Shown: positions 16,928 through 26,962, numbered from the stretch's first letter. The stretch: 64,000 bases of DNA from Nitrosomonas sp. HPC101 (GCF_009833125.1 NZ_QRCC01000010.1:186001-250000); one strand, 5' to 3'. The notes: generated by a model not told the origin, from the letters alone. Numbers and translations are program-made.

Positions 16928-18078
16928 GGCTGCGGCGGTTTGGGGGTGACGAGGGTGCCGGCTGTGATTTCTCCATTATCGCTGGACAGCAGCACCTGAT
17001 CTCCTTCCGACAGCCCCGCAAGTATTTCGGTGTAGGCCCAGTTGGCCAGTCCGGTTTTCAGAGTGCGTTCTTCAAGCTGACTTTCCCTGTCCAGCGTCCA
17101 TACCTTGTTATCCTGCCGAATGACCTGGGTGGGAACGCGCAATACATTTTCACGATGCTCGATAATGGCTTCGATATCGGCGCTGTAACCCACCAGCAGA
17201 GCCGCCTGATCAGGATTGACGAATTCGGCTTCTACATCCACTGTACGCGCCTGTTTCTCAACTTCAGTTACATAAGGTGCAATGCGGCGTATTTTTCCTT
17301 CAAAAGTCTGGCCGGGGAGGGCATCCAACATGATGCGTGCGGTTTGTCCCACACGAATTTTGGGTGCATCGACTTCATCCATCGGTGCACTGACATACAG
17401 ACAGGAATCATCAATCAGATCGACTGCCGGCGGGGTTGGAATTCCCGGCGGGGAGGGTGTGACATATTCGCCCAGCTCTCCGGTAATCTGTGCAATGACT
17501 CCATCAAACGGAGCGATAAGCTGCGTTCGATCCAGATTGGCCTGACTGACTGCAATTTGTGCGCGGGCGCGTCTGGTTTCTGCGGTAGTAGCGGTACAGG
17601 CTGCCCGGTTGGCTCTGGCGGTGGCATTGGCATCATCGGCACGCTGTACGCTGACAAATCCTTTTTCAACCAGTTGCCGGGTGCGGATATATTCACGTTG
17701 CGCATTCTCAGCCAGGATACAGGATTCCTGCTGCCGACTTTCCGCTGTAGCCAATTGCTGTCTGGCCAGATCATATTGTGCCTGCAGATCAGCGTTCCAT
17801 AACGCCAGCAGAACCTGTCCCTCCTTGACCCGATCTCCTTCTCTGATTTCCATGCGGATGACCTGGCCGCCTGCCTGGGGAGATAATTTGGCTCGCCGGC
17901 ACGCCTTGATCGTGCCGGCGCGCGTATTGACCACGGTGGCTTCAACAGCACCGCGGCTGACGGTCGCCAGCTCCACTTCCAGAGGCTGGCTTCGGGTTAA
18001 ATACCAGGCAAGATACCCGGCTACGGTAATCAGCAGAAGAATGCCTGCCGTGCGAAGCGATGAACGTGTTCCAGGCAT
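16924..18078 (-). CDS. MacA/HlyD-type periplasmic adaptor protein
   Basis: A 384-residue membrane fusion protein: an N-terminal membrane anchor (AGILLLITVAGYLAWYL), a split lipoyl half-motif (SPQAGGQVIRMEIREGDRVK near 67), a coiled-coil hairpin (residues about 100-180, alanine- and glutamine-rich), then the second lipoyl half (TQLIAPFDGVIAQITGELG near 188) and beta-barrel domains. It bridges the inner-membrane MacB-like transporter to an outer-membrane channel. It starts 19 bases after the DUF2062 gene, which may belong to the same transcript. Confidence 0.9.
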   Translation of the reverse strand: MPGTRSSLRTAGILLLITVAGYLAWYLTRSQPLEVELATVSRGAVEATVVNTRAGTIKACRRAKLSPQAGGQVIRMEIREGDRVKEGQVLLALWNADLQAQYDLARQQLATAESRQQESCILAENAQREYIRTRQLVEKGFVSVQRADDANATARANRAACTATTAETRRARAQIAVSQANLDRTQLIAPFDGVIAQITGELGEYVTPSPPGIPTPPAVDLIDDSCLYVSAPMDEVDAPKIRVGQTARIMLDALPGQTFEGKIRRIAPYVTEVEKQARTVDVEAEFVNPDQAALLVGYSADIEAIIEHRENVLRVPTQVIRQDNKVWTLDRESQLEERTLKTGLANWAYTEILAGLSEGDQVLLSSDNGEITAGTLVTPKPPQP

Positions 18079-18097
18079 GAGGATGAAAGGTCAGAAA

Positions 18098-18664
18098 TTA
18101 TTTATTAGAGTTGCGTCTGGCGCGCTTGTGCCAGGCATGAATGATGTAATAGCGCCAGAATACGCGCACTGCAAAGTAGCCACTGACAGATAACAGAGAC
18201 GCTAGCGCAAACAAACCAATAATCAGTGGCCCCCCGAATGTTGCCAGATAATCTGTCAGGACGGGACCCCACTCGGAAAGATCTCTGTCTAGCAGATGCA
18301 GTTCCAGAGGGGGCAGATCATCTATGCTGCTCACGGTGCTGCCGGTTATCCAGCTGCCCAGAAAATACGCTGCCATATAAAGCGGTATGATTGTAAAGGG
18401 ATTGGAATACAATGTCATAAATACTGCGATAGGCAGATTGACCTTGAAAATCACGGAAAACAAGGTGGCAAAAAAGAACTGCACCGGATTGCTGCCGGGA
18501 ATCAATCCGGCAAACAGGCCGGCCGCTACACCTCCCGCAACCGAACGGCGATGGAGATGCCAGAGGTTGTGATGATGCAGCAGCGTGCCAAAGAATTTCA
18601 CAAAACGGCTCTGCTGAATACTTTCGTGAGAAGGTAGATATTTTTTGAAAATCTTGCGCAGCAC
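18098..18664 (-). CDS. DUF2062 membrane protein
   Basis: A 188-residue protein with the DUF2062 signature: RRSVAGGVAAGLFAGLIPG near residue 40, followed by YSNPFTIIPLYMAAYFLG near 85 and a final transmembrane stretch around residue 160. The start is GTG at 18664. The family is common next to lipid or polysaccharide genes; its function is unknown. It is followed 19 bases later by the MacA-like adaptor. Confidence 0.85.
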   Translation of the reverse strand: MLRKIFKKYLPSHESIQQSRFVKFFGTLLHHHNLWHLHRRSVAGGVAAGLFAGLIPGSNPVQFFFATLFSVIFKVNLPIAVFMTLYSNPFTIIPLYMAAYFLGSWITGSTVSSIDDLPPLELHLLDRDLSEWGPVLTDYLATFGGPLIIGLFALASLLSVSGYFAVRVFWRYYIIHAWHKRARRNSNK

Positions 18665-18808
18665 GATCTTGCCCGTAAAAATGAATGGTTGAACGTTGGA
18701 TAATAAAGTCAGGAGATGGTTTTATCATCATTAATCCCTGCATGAGAGAGTAAAATCGTCTAAAGTTGCATGAACCGAGTCTAATTGCAACGTATCAATA
18801 TACAAAAT

Positions 18809-20464
18809 ATGAATGATATATCACAAGCTGTTATCACCCCCGTCTGGCGTGGAAGCTTCATTTTGTCATCCGGCAAAAATCAGGCGCAGATACGGGATAC
18901 GCAACCAACTGCAGAGAATTATGGAGCACTGGATGCCAAGACTTTTGCCGCGGTGGAAGCCGATGCTCTGTTTGACGAAATTAATCATGCACAGACTCGG
19001 GTAGGGCAATCTGTACTTTACCGTTCAATTGCACGCCCGGTCAGCGATGCTGCGTTATTGCAAAGCAAGCAGGAGGCGTTGCGTGAACTGGAATCCAATC
19101 CGGAGCTGCTGGATGCCCTGGAGAAATACATCAAGCGAATGGCGCTGGATGAAACCTCACTGTATCACCTGCTTTACGGCGAATTTGCGGGAGGATTCAC
19201 GACTGATGATCCTAGGGATAAAGCGGGTAAGGAAAGGCTGGAATTTGGTGGATACGGCTATCGTCAGTTTATCGACGGGACCGGTTTCGTTGTGGATATG
19301 GTGGATCAGGCTGAAGCGCTTCCCACACCCACCAGCGATTATCTGCGTACACTGGTGCAAGCACTGCGTGACTTCGCCCGGACACACACGTATTCGCTGA
19401 TGCACGGCCCCATCTACGTTTCGGAAGGGAAATTTCTGACCCGGACGGAGAAATCGCGTCTGCCTGTTCCACGTTTTCGCCCCTCCGTATTCAAATGGCC
19501 GTTTATCAGTCTTTTTTTGATTTTTATGGCCGGATTACTGTTTTTCTTTGAGAGTACGTTGAGCGAACTGGGTGCCAGCTATATTGGCTACGGGGTTCTG
19601 ATCCTGCTTGTTCCGATCATTCCGATCATTTTGCAGGCGGTCAGTGCCTCCGACCGGGATTCGGTCATCTATCCGCTGCAAAAACTGTTCCGGCATAGCG
19701 AAGATCTGGCTCGGGCAATCGAAGCGCTGGGCATGATCGATGAATTGCTGGCACTGCGCCGGCATGGGCATTCCATACCAGGAGATTCTGTTCTGCCGGA
19801 GATTCACATGAATGAACGACATGCCCTGGTTGCTTCTGCTGCCAGAAATCCATTGCTGGTGCGGGCGCGTCCTGATTACGTGCCCAACGATATTACGCTG
19901 GATAACGATAAACGCCTGCTGATCGTGACAGGGCCAAACAGTGGTGGAAAAACCGCCTACTGCAAAACGGTAGTCCAGATTCAGCTGTTGGCACAAGCCG
20001 GAGCGTATGTTCCTGCTGCGCAGGCACGGGTAATCCCCGCGGAACATATTTTTTATCAGGTACCGGATCCCGGTCAGCTGGAGGAGAGCATGGGGCGTTT
20101 TGCACATGAATTGAAACAAACCCGTGAAATTTTCTTCAGTTCAACGTCACGCTCTCTGGTGGTACTTGATGAATTGGCAGAAGGCACCACATTCGAAGAG
20201 AAGATGACGCTGTCGGAATATGTGCTGAAAGGATTTCATCAGCTGGGCGCAACAACTATCCTGGTAACGCATAACCATGAATTGTGTGAACGTTTGCAGC
20301 AGGAACAAATCGGAGATTATCTGCAGGTTGAATTCGATTCGGATCAACCAACACACCGGCTGATCCCGGGTGTATCGCGTATCAGTCATGCGGATCGTAT
20401 TGCCAGCGCGCTTGGTTTCAGCAAGGAAGATGTGGCCAGTCATCTGGCTTCATTACAGGAATGA
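18809..20464 (+). CDS. Membrane-associated MutS-like ATPase
   Basis: About 551 residues. The C-terminal half is a MutS-family ABC ATPase: Walker A VTGPNSGGKTAYCKTVV (about residue 380), Walker B SLVVLDELAEGTTFEE (about 455) and the switch H in ILVTHNHELCERL. The middle carries two hydrophobic helices (FISLFLIFMAGLLFFF and YGVLILLVPIIPIILQAV, residues about 235-285), absent from true MutS or MutS2. There is no DNA mismatch-recognition domain and no Smr domain, so mismatch repair is unlikely. ATG at 18809 was preferred to a TTG at 18785; neither has a strong ribosome-binding site. The role is unknown. Confidence 0.8.
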   Translation: MNDISQAVITPVWRGSFILSSGKNQAQIRDTQPTAENYGALDAKTFAAVEADALFDEINHAQTRVGQSVLYRSIARPVSDAALLQSKQEALRELESNPELLDALEKYIKRMALDETSLYHLLYGEFAGGFTTDDPRDKAGKERLEFGGYGYRQFIDGTGFVVDMVDQAEALPTPTSDYLRTLVQALRDFARTHTYSLMHGPIYVSEGKFLTRTEKSRLPVPRFRPSVFKWPFISLFLIFMAGLLFFFESTLSELGASYIGYGVLILLVPIIPIILQAVSASDRDSVIYPLQKLFRHSEDLARAIEALGMIDELLALRRHGHSIPGDSVLPEIHMNERHALVASAARNPLLVRARPDYVPNDITLDNDKRLLIVTGPNSGGKTAYCKTVVQIQLLAQAGAYVPAAQARVIPAEHIFYQVPDPGQLEESMGRFAHELKQTREIFFSSTSRSLVVLDELAEGTTFEEKMTLSEYVLKGFHQLGATTILVTHNHELCERLQQEQIGDYLQVEFDSDQPTHRLIPGVSRISHADRIASALGFSKEDVASHLASLQE

Positions 20465-20538
20465 TGGAGATTGGCGCAACATCGCAGTAAAATATACCAA
20501 TTTTGATAAATTAGTAAAACAGAGCCGAAATACTCATG

Positions 20539-20607
20539 TAAAGAAGCCTCTGAAAACGTCAGCGAGGTAGGCAACTCAAGCAAAAAAACGGTAAAAAAGC
20601 AGAGTTT
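20539..20607. repeat. Truncated MITE-like element upstream of aroG
   Basis: TAAAGAAGCCTCTGAAAAC and the following 50 bases (GTCAGCGAGGTAG, AAAAAGCAGAGTTT) align with the outer half of the elements at 6032 and 44652 (reverse strand). It breaks off at 20607. A matching inverted end lies after aroG at 21785. Confidence 0.6.
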
Positions 20608-20679
20608 CCTGAACATGGAGAGTGTGCTTTCGTGCAATACAAGGACAAATGGAGAGAAATCATCATCGAGGAATTATCA

Positions 20680-21783
20680 GTGGAACATAAGACTGACGAT
20701 CGGCGTATTATCCGTGGGGATGAGCTGATTACGCCGGTAAAGCTGCTGCGTGAGCACCCCTTGACCGAACAGGCAACCGAAACCGTAGTCACTGCCAGGC
20801 AGGAATGTCACGATATTTTACGGGGGGAGGATGACCGGTTGCTCGTCGTCTGCGGCCCGTGTTCAATTCATGATGTGGATGCGGCAGTGGAATATGCTTC
20901 CCGGCTGAGTCGTCTGCGTCAGGAGCTGAAAGGCCAGTTACATATCATCATGCGGGTTTATTTCGAGAAGCCTCGCACCACAGTGGGCTGGAAAGGTTTG
21001 ATCAACGATCCGGATCTGGATAACAGTTTCAACATCGATAAGGGATTGCGACTTGCCCGTGACCTGTTGTTGAAACTGGGCAATATCGCTATGCCGGCCG
21101 CAACCGAATTTCTTGATCTGATCAGTCCGCAATATGTGGCTGATCTGATCAGTTGGGCGGCTATTGGCGCACGGACCACGGAAAGTCAGGGACATCGTGA
21201 ACTGGCCTCCGGTGTTTCCTGTCCGGTTGGATTCAAAAACGGTACCTACGGGAATCTGAATATTGCAATTGATGCGATCGGCGCCGCATCTCACCCACAC
21301 AATTTCCTGTCGGTCACCAAGGAAGGACGGGTTGCCACTTTCACAACCAGAGGGAATGAAGATTGTCATATCATCCTGCGCGGTGGAAGAGCACCGAATT
21401 ATGATGCAGAAAGTGTCGCCTTAGCAGTTGAGTCACTGCAGAAAGCTAAACTGCCGCCTTATCTGATGATCGATTGCAGTCATGCCAACAGCCACAAGGA
21501 TTACCGGCGTCAGCCGGAAGTGGCAATCGAGGTTGCCCGGCAGATCACAGCAGGCAATCGTTCAATCAGCGGTGTCATGCTTGAAAGCCATCTGGTGGCG
21601 GGCAGGCAGAATGTGGAAGGCAGACAGCTAAAACAACTGGTCTACGGGCAGAGTATTACAGACGGCTGTATTGGGTTTGATACAACAGAGCAGGTACTTT
21701 CCGATCTGGCTGAAGCGGTGGAAAAACGTAGAGCCAAACAGAGTGCTGAGCCGGTATTGATTCACTCTGCGGCGTTTTCCTGA
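20680..21783 (+). CDS. aroG: 3-deoxy-7-phosphoheptulonate (DAHP) synthase
   Basis: About 367 residues of the type I (AroG/AroF/AroH) family, condensing PEP and erythrose-4-phosphate in the first step of aromatic amino acid synthesis. Motifs: DDRLLVVCGPCSIHD (residue about 50), RVYFEKPRTTVGWKGLIND (about 93), GARTTESQGHRELASG, SCPVGFKNGTYGN and DCSHANSHKDY. The frame opens at GTG 20632, but GTG 20680 has GAGG upstream at good spacing and gives MEHKTDDRR, closer to family starts. The gene is bracketed by fragments of the MITE-like repeat. Which aromatic amino acid inhibits it cannot be told. Confidence 0.92.
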   Translation: MEHKTDDRRIIRGDELITPVKLLREHPLTEQATETVVTARQECHDILRGEDDRLLVVCGPCSIHDVDAAVEYASRLSRLRQELKGQLHIIMRVYFEKPRTTVGWKGLINDPDLDNSFNIDKGLRLARDLLLKLGNIAMPAATEFLDLISPQYVADLISWAAIGARTTESQGHRELASGVSCPVGFKNGTYGNLNIAIDAIGAASHPHNFLSVTKEGRVATFTTRGNEDCHIILRGGRAPNYDAESVALAVESLQKAKLPPYLMIDCSHANSHKDYRRQPEVAIEVARQITAGNRSISGVMLESHLVAGRQNVEGRQLKQLVYGQSITDGCIGFDTTEQVLSDLAEAVEKRRAKQSAEPVLIHSAAFS

Positions 21784-21784
21784 G

Positions 21785-21806
21785 TACTTGATCAGAGGTT
21801 CCTTAG
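21785..21806. repeat. MITE-family end after aroG
   Basis: ACTTGATCAGAGGTTCCTTA matches the right ends of the elements at 6282-6300 and 7797-7816. It is inverted relative to the fragment at 20539, so the two could be the ends of one element now separated by aroG, or two independent remnants. Confidence 0.45.
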
Positions 21807-21821
21807 GTACGTGGAGACAAA

Positions 21822-22301
21822 ATGAATTCGAGTCAAACAGTCTGGTTTAAAAACTATACCATTGATTATCTGGAAGGGTTGCGTAATGCCAATATGGGTA
21901 TACATATTGGCATTCAGTTCATGGAAGTCGGCCCGAATTTCCTCAAGGCCAGCATGCCGGTCGATCATCGTACCACCCAGCCTTTCGGTATTCTGCACGG
22001 TGGGGCCAGTTGTGTGCTGTCTGAAACACTGGGCAGTGTATCCGCCTGGATGACCATCGATCCCGAGCAGTACCGGGCAGTTGGTATCGAAATCAATGCC
22101 AATCATATCCGGGCGGTAGCGCAAGGCAATGTCATCGGGGTATGTACGCCGCTGCACGTCGGCAGGCGTACCCAGGTCTGGCAGACAGATATTACCGAGG
22201 AGGAAACCGGCAAGCGTGTCGCCATTTCCAGACTGACAGTCGCCATCATCGAACAGGGTACGCTCAGCACCCAGAAAGAAGCTGTCATCGTAAGCAAGTA
22301 G
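21822..22301 (+). CDS. Hotdog-fold thioesterase (PaaI/EntH-like)
   Basis: A 159-residue hotdog thioesterase. TQPFGILHGGASCVLSETLG (residues about 48-67) is the PaaI/YbdB catalytic motif with HGG and the downstream Glu; INANHIRAVAQGNVIGVCTP matches the second strand pair. It likely hydrolyses an aryl- or acyl-CoA. GGAG lies 6 bases upstream of the ATG. It ends just upstream of hrpA, probably in one transcript. Confidence 0.88.
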   Translation: MNSSQTVWFKNYTIDYLEGLRNANMGIHIGIQFMEVGPNFLKASMPVDHRTTQPFGILHGGASCVLSETLGSVSAWMTIDPEQYRAVGIEINANHIRAVAQGNVIGVCTPLHVGRRTQVWQTDITEEETGKRVAISRLTVAIIEQGTLSTQKEAVIVSK

Positions 22302-22309
22302 CACTTTTA

Positions 22310-25300
22310 TTGGCACCTCCCTTCGAATCAATTATCCGTATCACCTACCCGGAAGATTTGCCGGTTGTCGCACGGCGCGAGGAGATTGCGCGTGCGATCA
22401 GCCAGCATCAGACCGTCATCGTCTGTGGCGAAACCGGATCCGGAAAAACGACGCAGTTACCGAAGATCTGCCTGGAACTGGAACAAAACATTGGAGAACA
22501 GGGCACCGGATATCTGATCGGCCATACCCAGCCGCGACGTATTGCCGCCAGAACCGTGGCAGCACGTATTGCCACAGAACTGAATAGCCCGCTTGGGCAA
22601 CGGGTGGGCTACAAAGTACGTTTTTCTGATCAAACTCACCCTGACACCCGTATCAAACTGATGACCGATGGCATTCTGCTGGCAGAAACACAGCAGGATC
22701 CGTTGTTGCGCGCTTATCAGATCATCATCATTGACGAAGCGCATGAGCGCAGCCTCAACATCGATTTTCTGCTCGGCTATCTCAAGCAATTGCTGCCACG
22801 CCGCCCGGATCTGAAACTGATCATCACATCTGCCACCATCGATGCCCAGCGGTTTGCTTCTCATTTCAATGATGCACCTGTCATCGAGGTATCTGGCAGG
22901 CTGTTTCCGGTAGAGATTCATTACCGGTCATCTGATGATCCGACTGAGGGCGAGGATCGCGATTTGTCCCGGGCTATTCTCGGTGCGGTGGATGAGGCCA
23001 TGCGCATGGGGGAGGGCGATATGCTGGTCTTTCTGCCGGGTGAGCGGGAGATACGGGAAACGGCCGAAGCATTGCGTAAACATACCTTTGCCAGCCCCGG
23101 AGGCAAGGCCGGTTTGGAGATCCTGCCGTTGTTCGCCCGGCTGTCTCATGCAGAACAGATTCGCATCTTTACTGCCGGCCGACAACGGCGCATCGTGCTG
23201 GCAACCAATGTGGCTGAGACCTCACTCACGGTTCCAGGCATCCGTTATGTAATCGATACGGGATTGGCACGAATCAACCGTTACAGCTACCGTAACAAGG
23301 TGGAGCAGCTTCTGGTCGAGAAAATTTCCCAGGCGTCGGCCAATCAGCGTGCCGGGCGTTGCGGGCGAGTGATGAACGGTGTGTGTTTCAGACTGTATTC
23401 AGAAGAAGATTTTGCTGTGCGCCCGGAATATACCGATCCCGAGATTCTGCGTTCCTCGCTGGCTGCGGTCATTCTGCGCATGAAATCACTGAAAATCGGG
23501 GAGGTGGAACAATTTCCGTTTATCCAGCCCCCTGCGCCGCGCATGATCGCGGATGGTTATCAGCTGTTGGCGGAGCTGGGTGCACTGGATGAGCGCAAGG
23601 GGCTGACGCAAATTGGCCATCAGTTGGCAAAATTCCCCACCGATCCGAGAATCGCCCGCATGATCATGGCGGCCAGACAGGGAAATTGCCTGAGCGAAGT
23701 ATTGATCATCGCTTCTGCACTCAGCCTGCAGGATCCGCGTGACCGGCCGTTTGAACACCAGCAGGCTGCCGATCAGGCGCACCAGCCGTTCCGTGATGAT
23801 CGCTCCGATTTCATGAGTTATCTCAAATTATGGGATTTTTATAACGAGCTGCTCAAGCATAAAAAATCCAATAAGAAACTGATCGAGCAGTGCCGGAAAA
23901 ATTTCATTTCCCATCGCAGAATGCGCGAGTGGCGTGAAATCCACGGCCAGTTGCATATACTGATCAGTGAGATGGGGTTGCGCCCCAATCAGGTTCCCGC
24001 CGGTTATGATGAAATTCACCGTGCACTGCTGTCTGGGCTGTTGGGCAATATTGGTTTCAAATCGGATGAAAAAGGAATTTATGAGGGCGCACGCACAATC
24101 AAATTCTCGATTTTCCCCGGTTCATCCTTGAGAAAAAAACAGCCGAAATGGGTGGTGGCAGCCGAACTGGCGGAAACTACCAAGCTATATGCACGCTGTG
24201 CAGCGGCAATCGACCCGGCCTGGCTGGAAAGAATTGCCGGTAAATTGTGCAAAAAACACTATTTTGATCCGCACTGGGAAAAACAGCGTGCGCAGGCTGT
24301 GGTGTTTGAACAGGTTACCTTGTATGGCCTGATCATCGTTGCCAAACGGCGCATTGCTTATGGGCCAGTCAATCCGGCGCATGCCCGTGAGCTGTTCATT
24401 CGTGAGGCACTGGTGGCGGGGGAGTATGAAAGCGATGCACTGTTTCTCCGGCATAACCAGCAGCTGATCGATGAAATCCGCGCGCTGGAAAGCAAAGTGC
24501 GGCGACAGGATATCCTGGTCGATGAGCAGCAGATATTCGAATTTTACGCAGCGCGCATTCCGGTGGAAATTTATAGCGGCAATGCTTTCGAGAAGTGGCG
24601 CAAACAGGCAGAACAGGCCGATCCGCAATTGCTGTACCTGACGCGGGAAATCCTGATGCGCCAGTCTGCCGATGAAAAAACGCTTGAACAATATCCGGAA
24701 ACATTGGTGGCAGCAGGTCACGTGTTATCCCTGGGTTACCGGTTTGATCCCGGGCACCCGCTGGATGGTGTCACTGTCACGGTGCCCTTGCCGTTGCTCA
24801 ATCAGATCATGCCGTTTCATTTCGATTGGCTGGTGCCGGGGCTGATCCGGGAAAAAATTGCCTGGTATGTAAAAATGCTGCCGAAACTGGTGCGCCGCCA
24901 CACCATCCCGGTACCGCAATTCACCACCCGTTTTCTGGAATGGCTGGATACGCACCCGGATCGGACAACTGTGCTGACTGAATCCCTGTCTGCGTTCCTT
25001 CACAAGGAAACCGGGATCAAGGTGCCTCTGGATACCTGGGATAACCAGCAGTTGCCCGCTCATCTGCAAATGAACATCAAAGTAGTTGACGATGGCGGAG
25101 CCACGCTGGGAATGGGATACGATCTGGCCACATTGAAAGCGCAGCTTGGCCAGACAGCACAGCAGTTGTTCACGCGTGATGCAGGCGCAGAACCGGATTC
25201 CATCGAACGTGAGGGCATGACCTGCTGGGATTTCGGCGAGCTGCCGCAGGAAACCAGTTTCAGCCGGGCGGGCAAACAGCTGACCGGCTACCCGGCACTG

Positions 25301-26068
25301 ATTGACCAGAAGCAGAGTGTCGCCATTCGCCTCTTCGATACGCGGGAAGGTGCACAACGCAGTATGCGGGAAGGGGTGCGGCGCTTGCTCTGCCTGGCAC
25401 TCAAAGACAGAATCAAACAACTGGAAAAAAACTCGCCGGCCGATCAGAAAACCCTTTTGCTTATGAGTCACCTGATCGAAATGAACAGGCTCAAGGAAGA
25501 TGTGTACGCCGCTATTATTGATCTGGCACTGATCGGCGATGACCCGTTGCCGCGCAACGAGGAGGAATTCAATACGCAAGTGGTGCGGGCGCGGACACGT
25601 TTGGGAACCGTGACCCAGGAAATGGCCGGATTGATTCATACCATTGCCCAATCCTGCCAGGAACTGAAGAAACGGCTATCCGTTCTGGACAAATCGGCAG
25701 CTTCCCTGAAAAAGGATCTGGAAGAACAGCTTCATCACCTGATTTATCCGGGATTTCTGAGCGCGACCTGCTGGCAATATCTGCAACATCTTCCCCGTTA
25801 CCTCAAAGGCATGCTGCTGCGTCTCGACAAATACAACAAAAATCCTGGGCGCGATCAGGAGCAGACAGAGATGATCAGCACACTGTGGAATCAGTACATA
25901 CAACGCCTGAATAAGCACCACCAGGCAGAAATGGTGGATCCGAATCTGGAAATATTCCGCTGGCAAATCGAGGAACTGCGCATCTCCCTGTTCAGCCAGG
26001 AACTGAAAACCCCAGCGCCTGTTTCAGTGAAACGCTTGCAAAAGCTGTGGGAAAGCGTGCGTGAATAA
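22310..26068 (+). CDS. hrpA: ATP-dependent RNA helicase HrpA
   Basis: About 1,252 residues of the DEAH-box HrpA family. Motifs in order: CGETGSGKTTQLPKI (I, residue about 45), IGHTQPRRIAARTVAAR (Ia), IIIDEAHERSLNIDFLL (II, about 143), LIITSATIDAQRF (III), VLATNVAETSLTVPGIRYVI (V) and ASANQRAGRCGR (VI), then HA2/OB and the long DUF3418 C-terminus. HrpA acts on stalled ribosomes or mRNA. The open frame starts at 22142 inside the thioesterase gene; TTG at 22310, just past that gene's stop, gives a start a few residues before the conserved YPEDLPV. No ATG lies close, so the start is the weakest part of the call. Confidence 0.9.
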   Translation: MAPPFESIIRITYPEDLPVVARREEIARAISQHQTVIVCGETGSGKTTQLPKICLELEQNIGEQGTGYLIGHTQPRRIAARTVAARIATELNSPLGQRVGYKVRFSDQTHPDTRIKLMTDGILLAETQQDPLLRAYQIIIIDEAHERSLNIDFLLGYLKQLLPRRPDLKLIITSATIDAQRFASHFNDAPVIEVSGRLFPVEIHYRSSDDPTEGEDRDLSRAILGAVDEAMRMGEGDMLVFLPGEREIRETAEALRKHTFASPGGKAGLEILPLFARLSHAEQIRIFTAGRQRRIVLATNVAETSLTVPGIRYVIDTGLARINRYSYRNKVEQLLVEKISQASANQRAGRCGRVMNGVCFRLYSEEDFAVRPEYTDPEILRSSLAAVILRMKSLKIGEVEQFPFIQPPAPRMIADGYQLLAELGALDERKGLTQIGHQLAKFPTDPRIARMIMAARQGNCLSEVLIIASALSLQDPRDRPFEHQQAADQAHQPFRDDRSDFMSYLKLWDFYNELLKHKKSNKKLIEQCRKNFISHRRMREWREIHGQLHILISEMGLRPNQVPAGYDEIHRALLSGLLGNIGFKSDEKGIYEGARTIKFSIFPGSSLRKKQPKWVVAAELAETTKLYARCAAAIDPAWLERIAGKLCKKHYFDPHWEKQRAQAVVFEQVTLYGLIIVAKRRIAYGPVNPAHARELFIREALVAGEYESDALFLRHNQQLIDEIRALESKVRRQDILVDEQQIFEFYAARIPVEIYSGNAFEKWRKQAEQADPQLLYLTREILMRQSADEKTLEQYPETLVAAGHVLSLGYRFDPGHPLDGVTVTVPLPLLNQIMPFHFDWLVPGLIREKIAWYVKMLPKLVRRHTIPVPQFTTRFLEWLDTHPDRTTVLTESLSAFLHKETGIKVPLDTWDNQQLPAHLQMNIKVVDDGGATLGMGYDLATLKAQLGQTAQQLFTRDAGAEPDSIEREGMTCWDFGELPQETSFSRAGKQLTGYPALIDQKQSVAIRLFDTREGAQRSMREGVRRLLCLALKDRIKQLEKNSPADQKTLLLMSHLIEMNRLKEDVYAAIIDLALIGDDPLPRNEEEFNTQVVRARTRLGTVTQEMAGLIHTIAQSCQELKKRLSVLDKSAASLKKDLEEQLHHLIYPGFLSATCWQYLQHLPRYLKGMLLRLDKYNKNPGRDQEQTEMISTLWNQYIQRLNKHHQAEMVDPNLEIFRWQIEELRISLFSQELKTPAPVSVKRLQKLWESVRE

Positions 26069-26697
26069 ACGACACTTATCCTGAAGCGCACATTTAATTT
26101 TGATACTATCCCCGTGCGTATCTGTTTGTCTGCCTGTCAGCTATCAGCCGCTCGCCAATGTGTTGTGCCTGCTGCCCAGCGTTGCCACCAGGTGTTCCGG
26201 TCAGAAGAAGTTGCCGGAGTAAATATGGGGATTGATCAGCATTCCAGTTCGGGATAGAGCGTCAGAAAGCTGCTCATCGCCCCACAATAATCAGAAAACC
26301 AGCCATGAGTAACCATCCCGTCCAGTGGTGCTATTATCCCATCAGCATCCTCGAGAAGTCGCAGGTCATGACGATCCACGGGGAAAACACCCGGCCGACT
26401 TTTATTATGTTGCAGCCGGACGGGTGGGGGTAGGGGAGGAGTTGCTCCTCTGGAGGGAAGTAATCGCGCACCAGCTGCATTTTGCTGCGGTTGGACGGAG
26501 AATACAGGTTAGGGGAGGAATTGCTCCTCCTGGCGGGGGAGTAATCGCGCGACGGCGATCAGGTTTGTAAATTGATCCGGATCAGTGCATGGGTGTAGCG
26601 GCCGATGCCGATTGGTCAGGGTATGCTGCAGAATCTTGAGTGCAGTATCAGGATCTTTCAATGTGCAGATTATCTTCACAAATTAGCCGGTTGGGAA

Positions 26698-26714
26698 TGT
26701 GACAAATTGTCGCA
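26698..26714. promoter_or_regulatory. Palindromic operator copy A
   Basis: TGTGACAAATTGTCGCA, one mismatch from the perfect palindrome seen at 34237. It is 343 bases upstream of the TonB receptor at 27057 and would be a distal site for that promoter. Confidence 0.6.
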
Positions 26715-26962
26715 TCAACGTATCCCGGAGAGTTATGGGTACGGTTGGCTGGCAGATCGGGTGGGGCGTATTTCCCTGTCCGACCAGGAACTGAAAATTC
26801 CAACCTGTTGCAATTTTATCGCAGCCGGTGTCTCTTCCCGCGGGGTGGATTTGCCCGGGACTTATCCATTGCTTGACGCCTGCAATAAACATCATGCGTT
26901 CTCTTTTGACGCCATAAAAAGGCGCTGCAATTGTAAACAAGCCTTACATAGTAAATGGTCAA

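Noticed and set aside
18809..20464. Assignment as the mismatch-repair protein MutS or MutS2
   Set aside because: The mismatch-binding N-terminal domain and the Smr domain are absent, and two transmembrane helices are present.
24725..25651. Leftward 308-codon frame
   Set aside because: Antisense to hrpA; no recognisable domain.
26305..26433. Rightward 42-codon ORF (MSNHPVQWCYYPISI...)
   Set aside because: No family match and no ribosome-binding site; kept only as a note in the intergenic entry.
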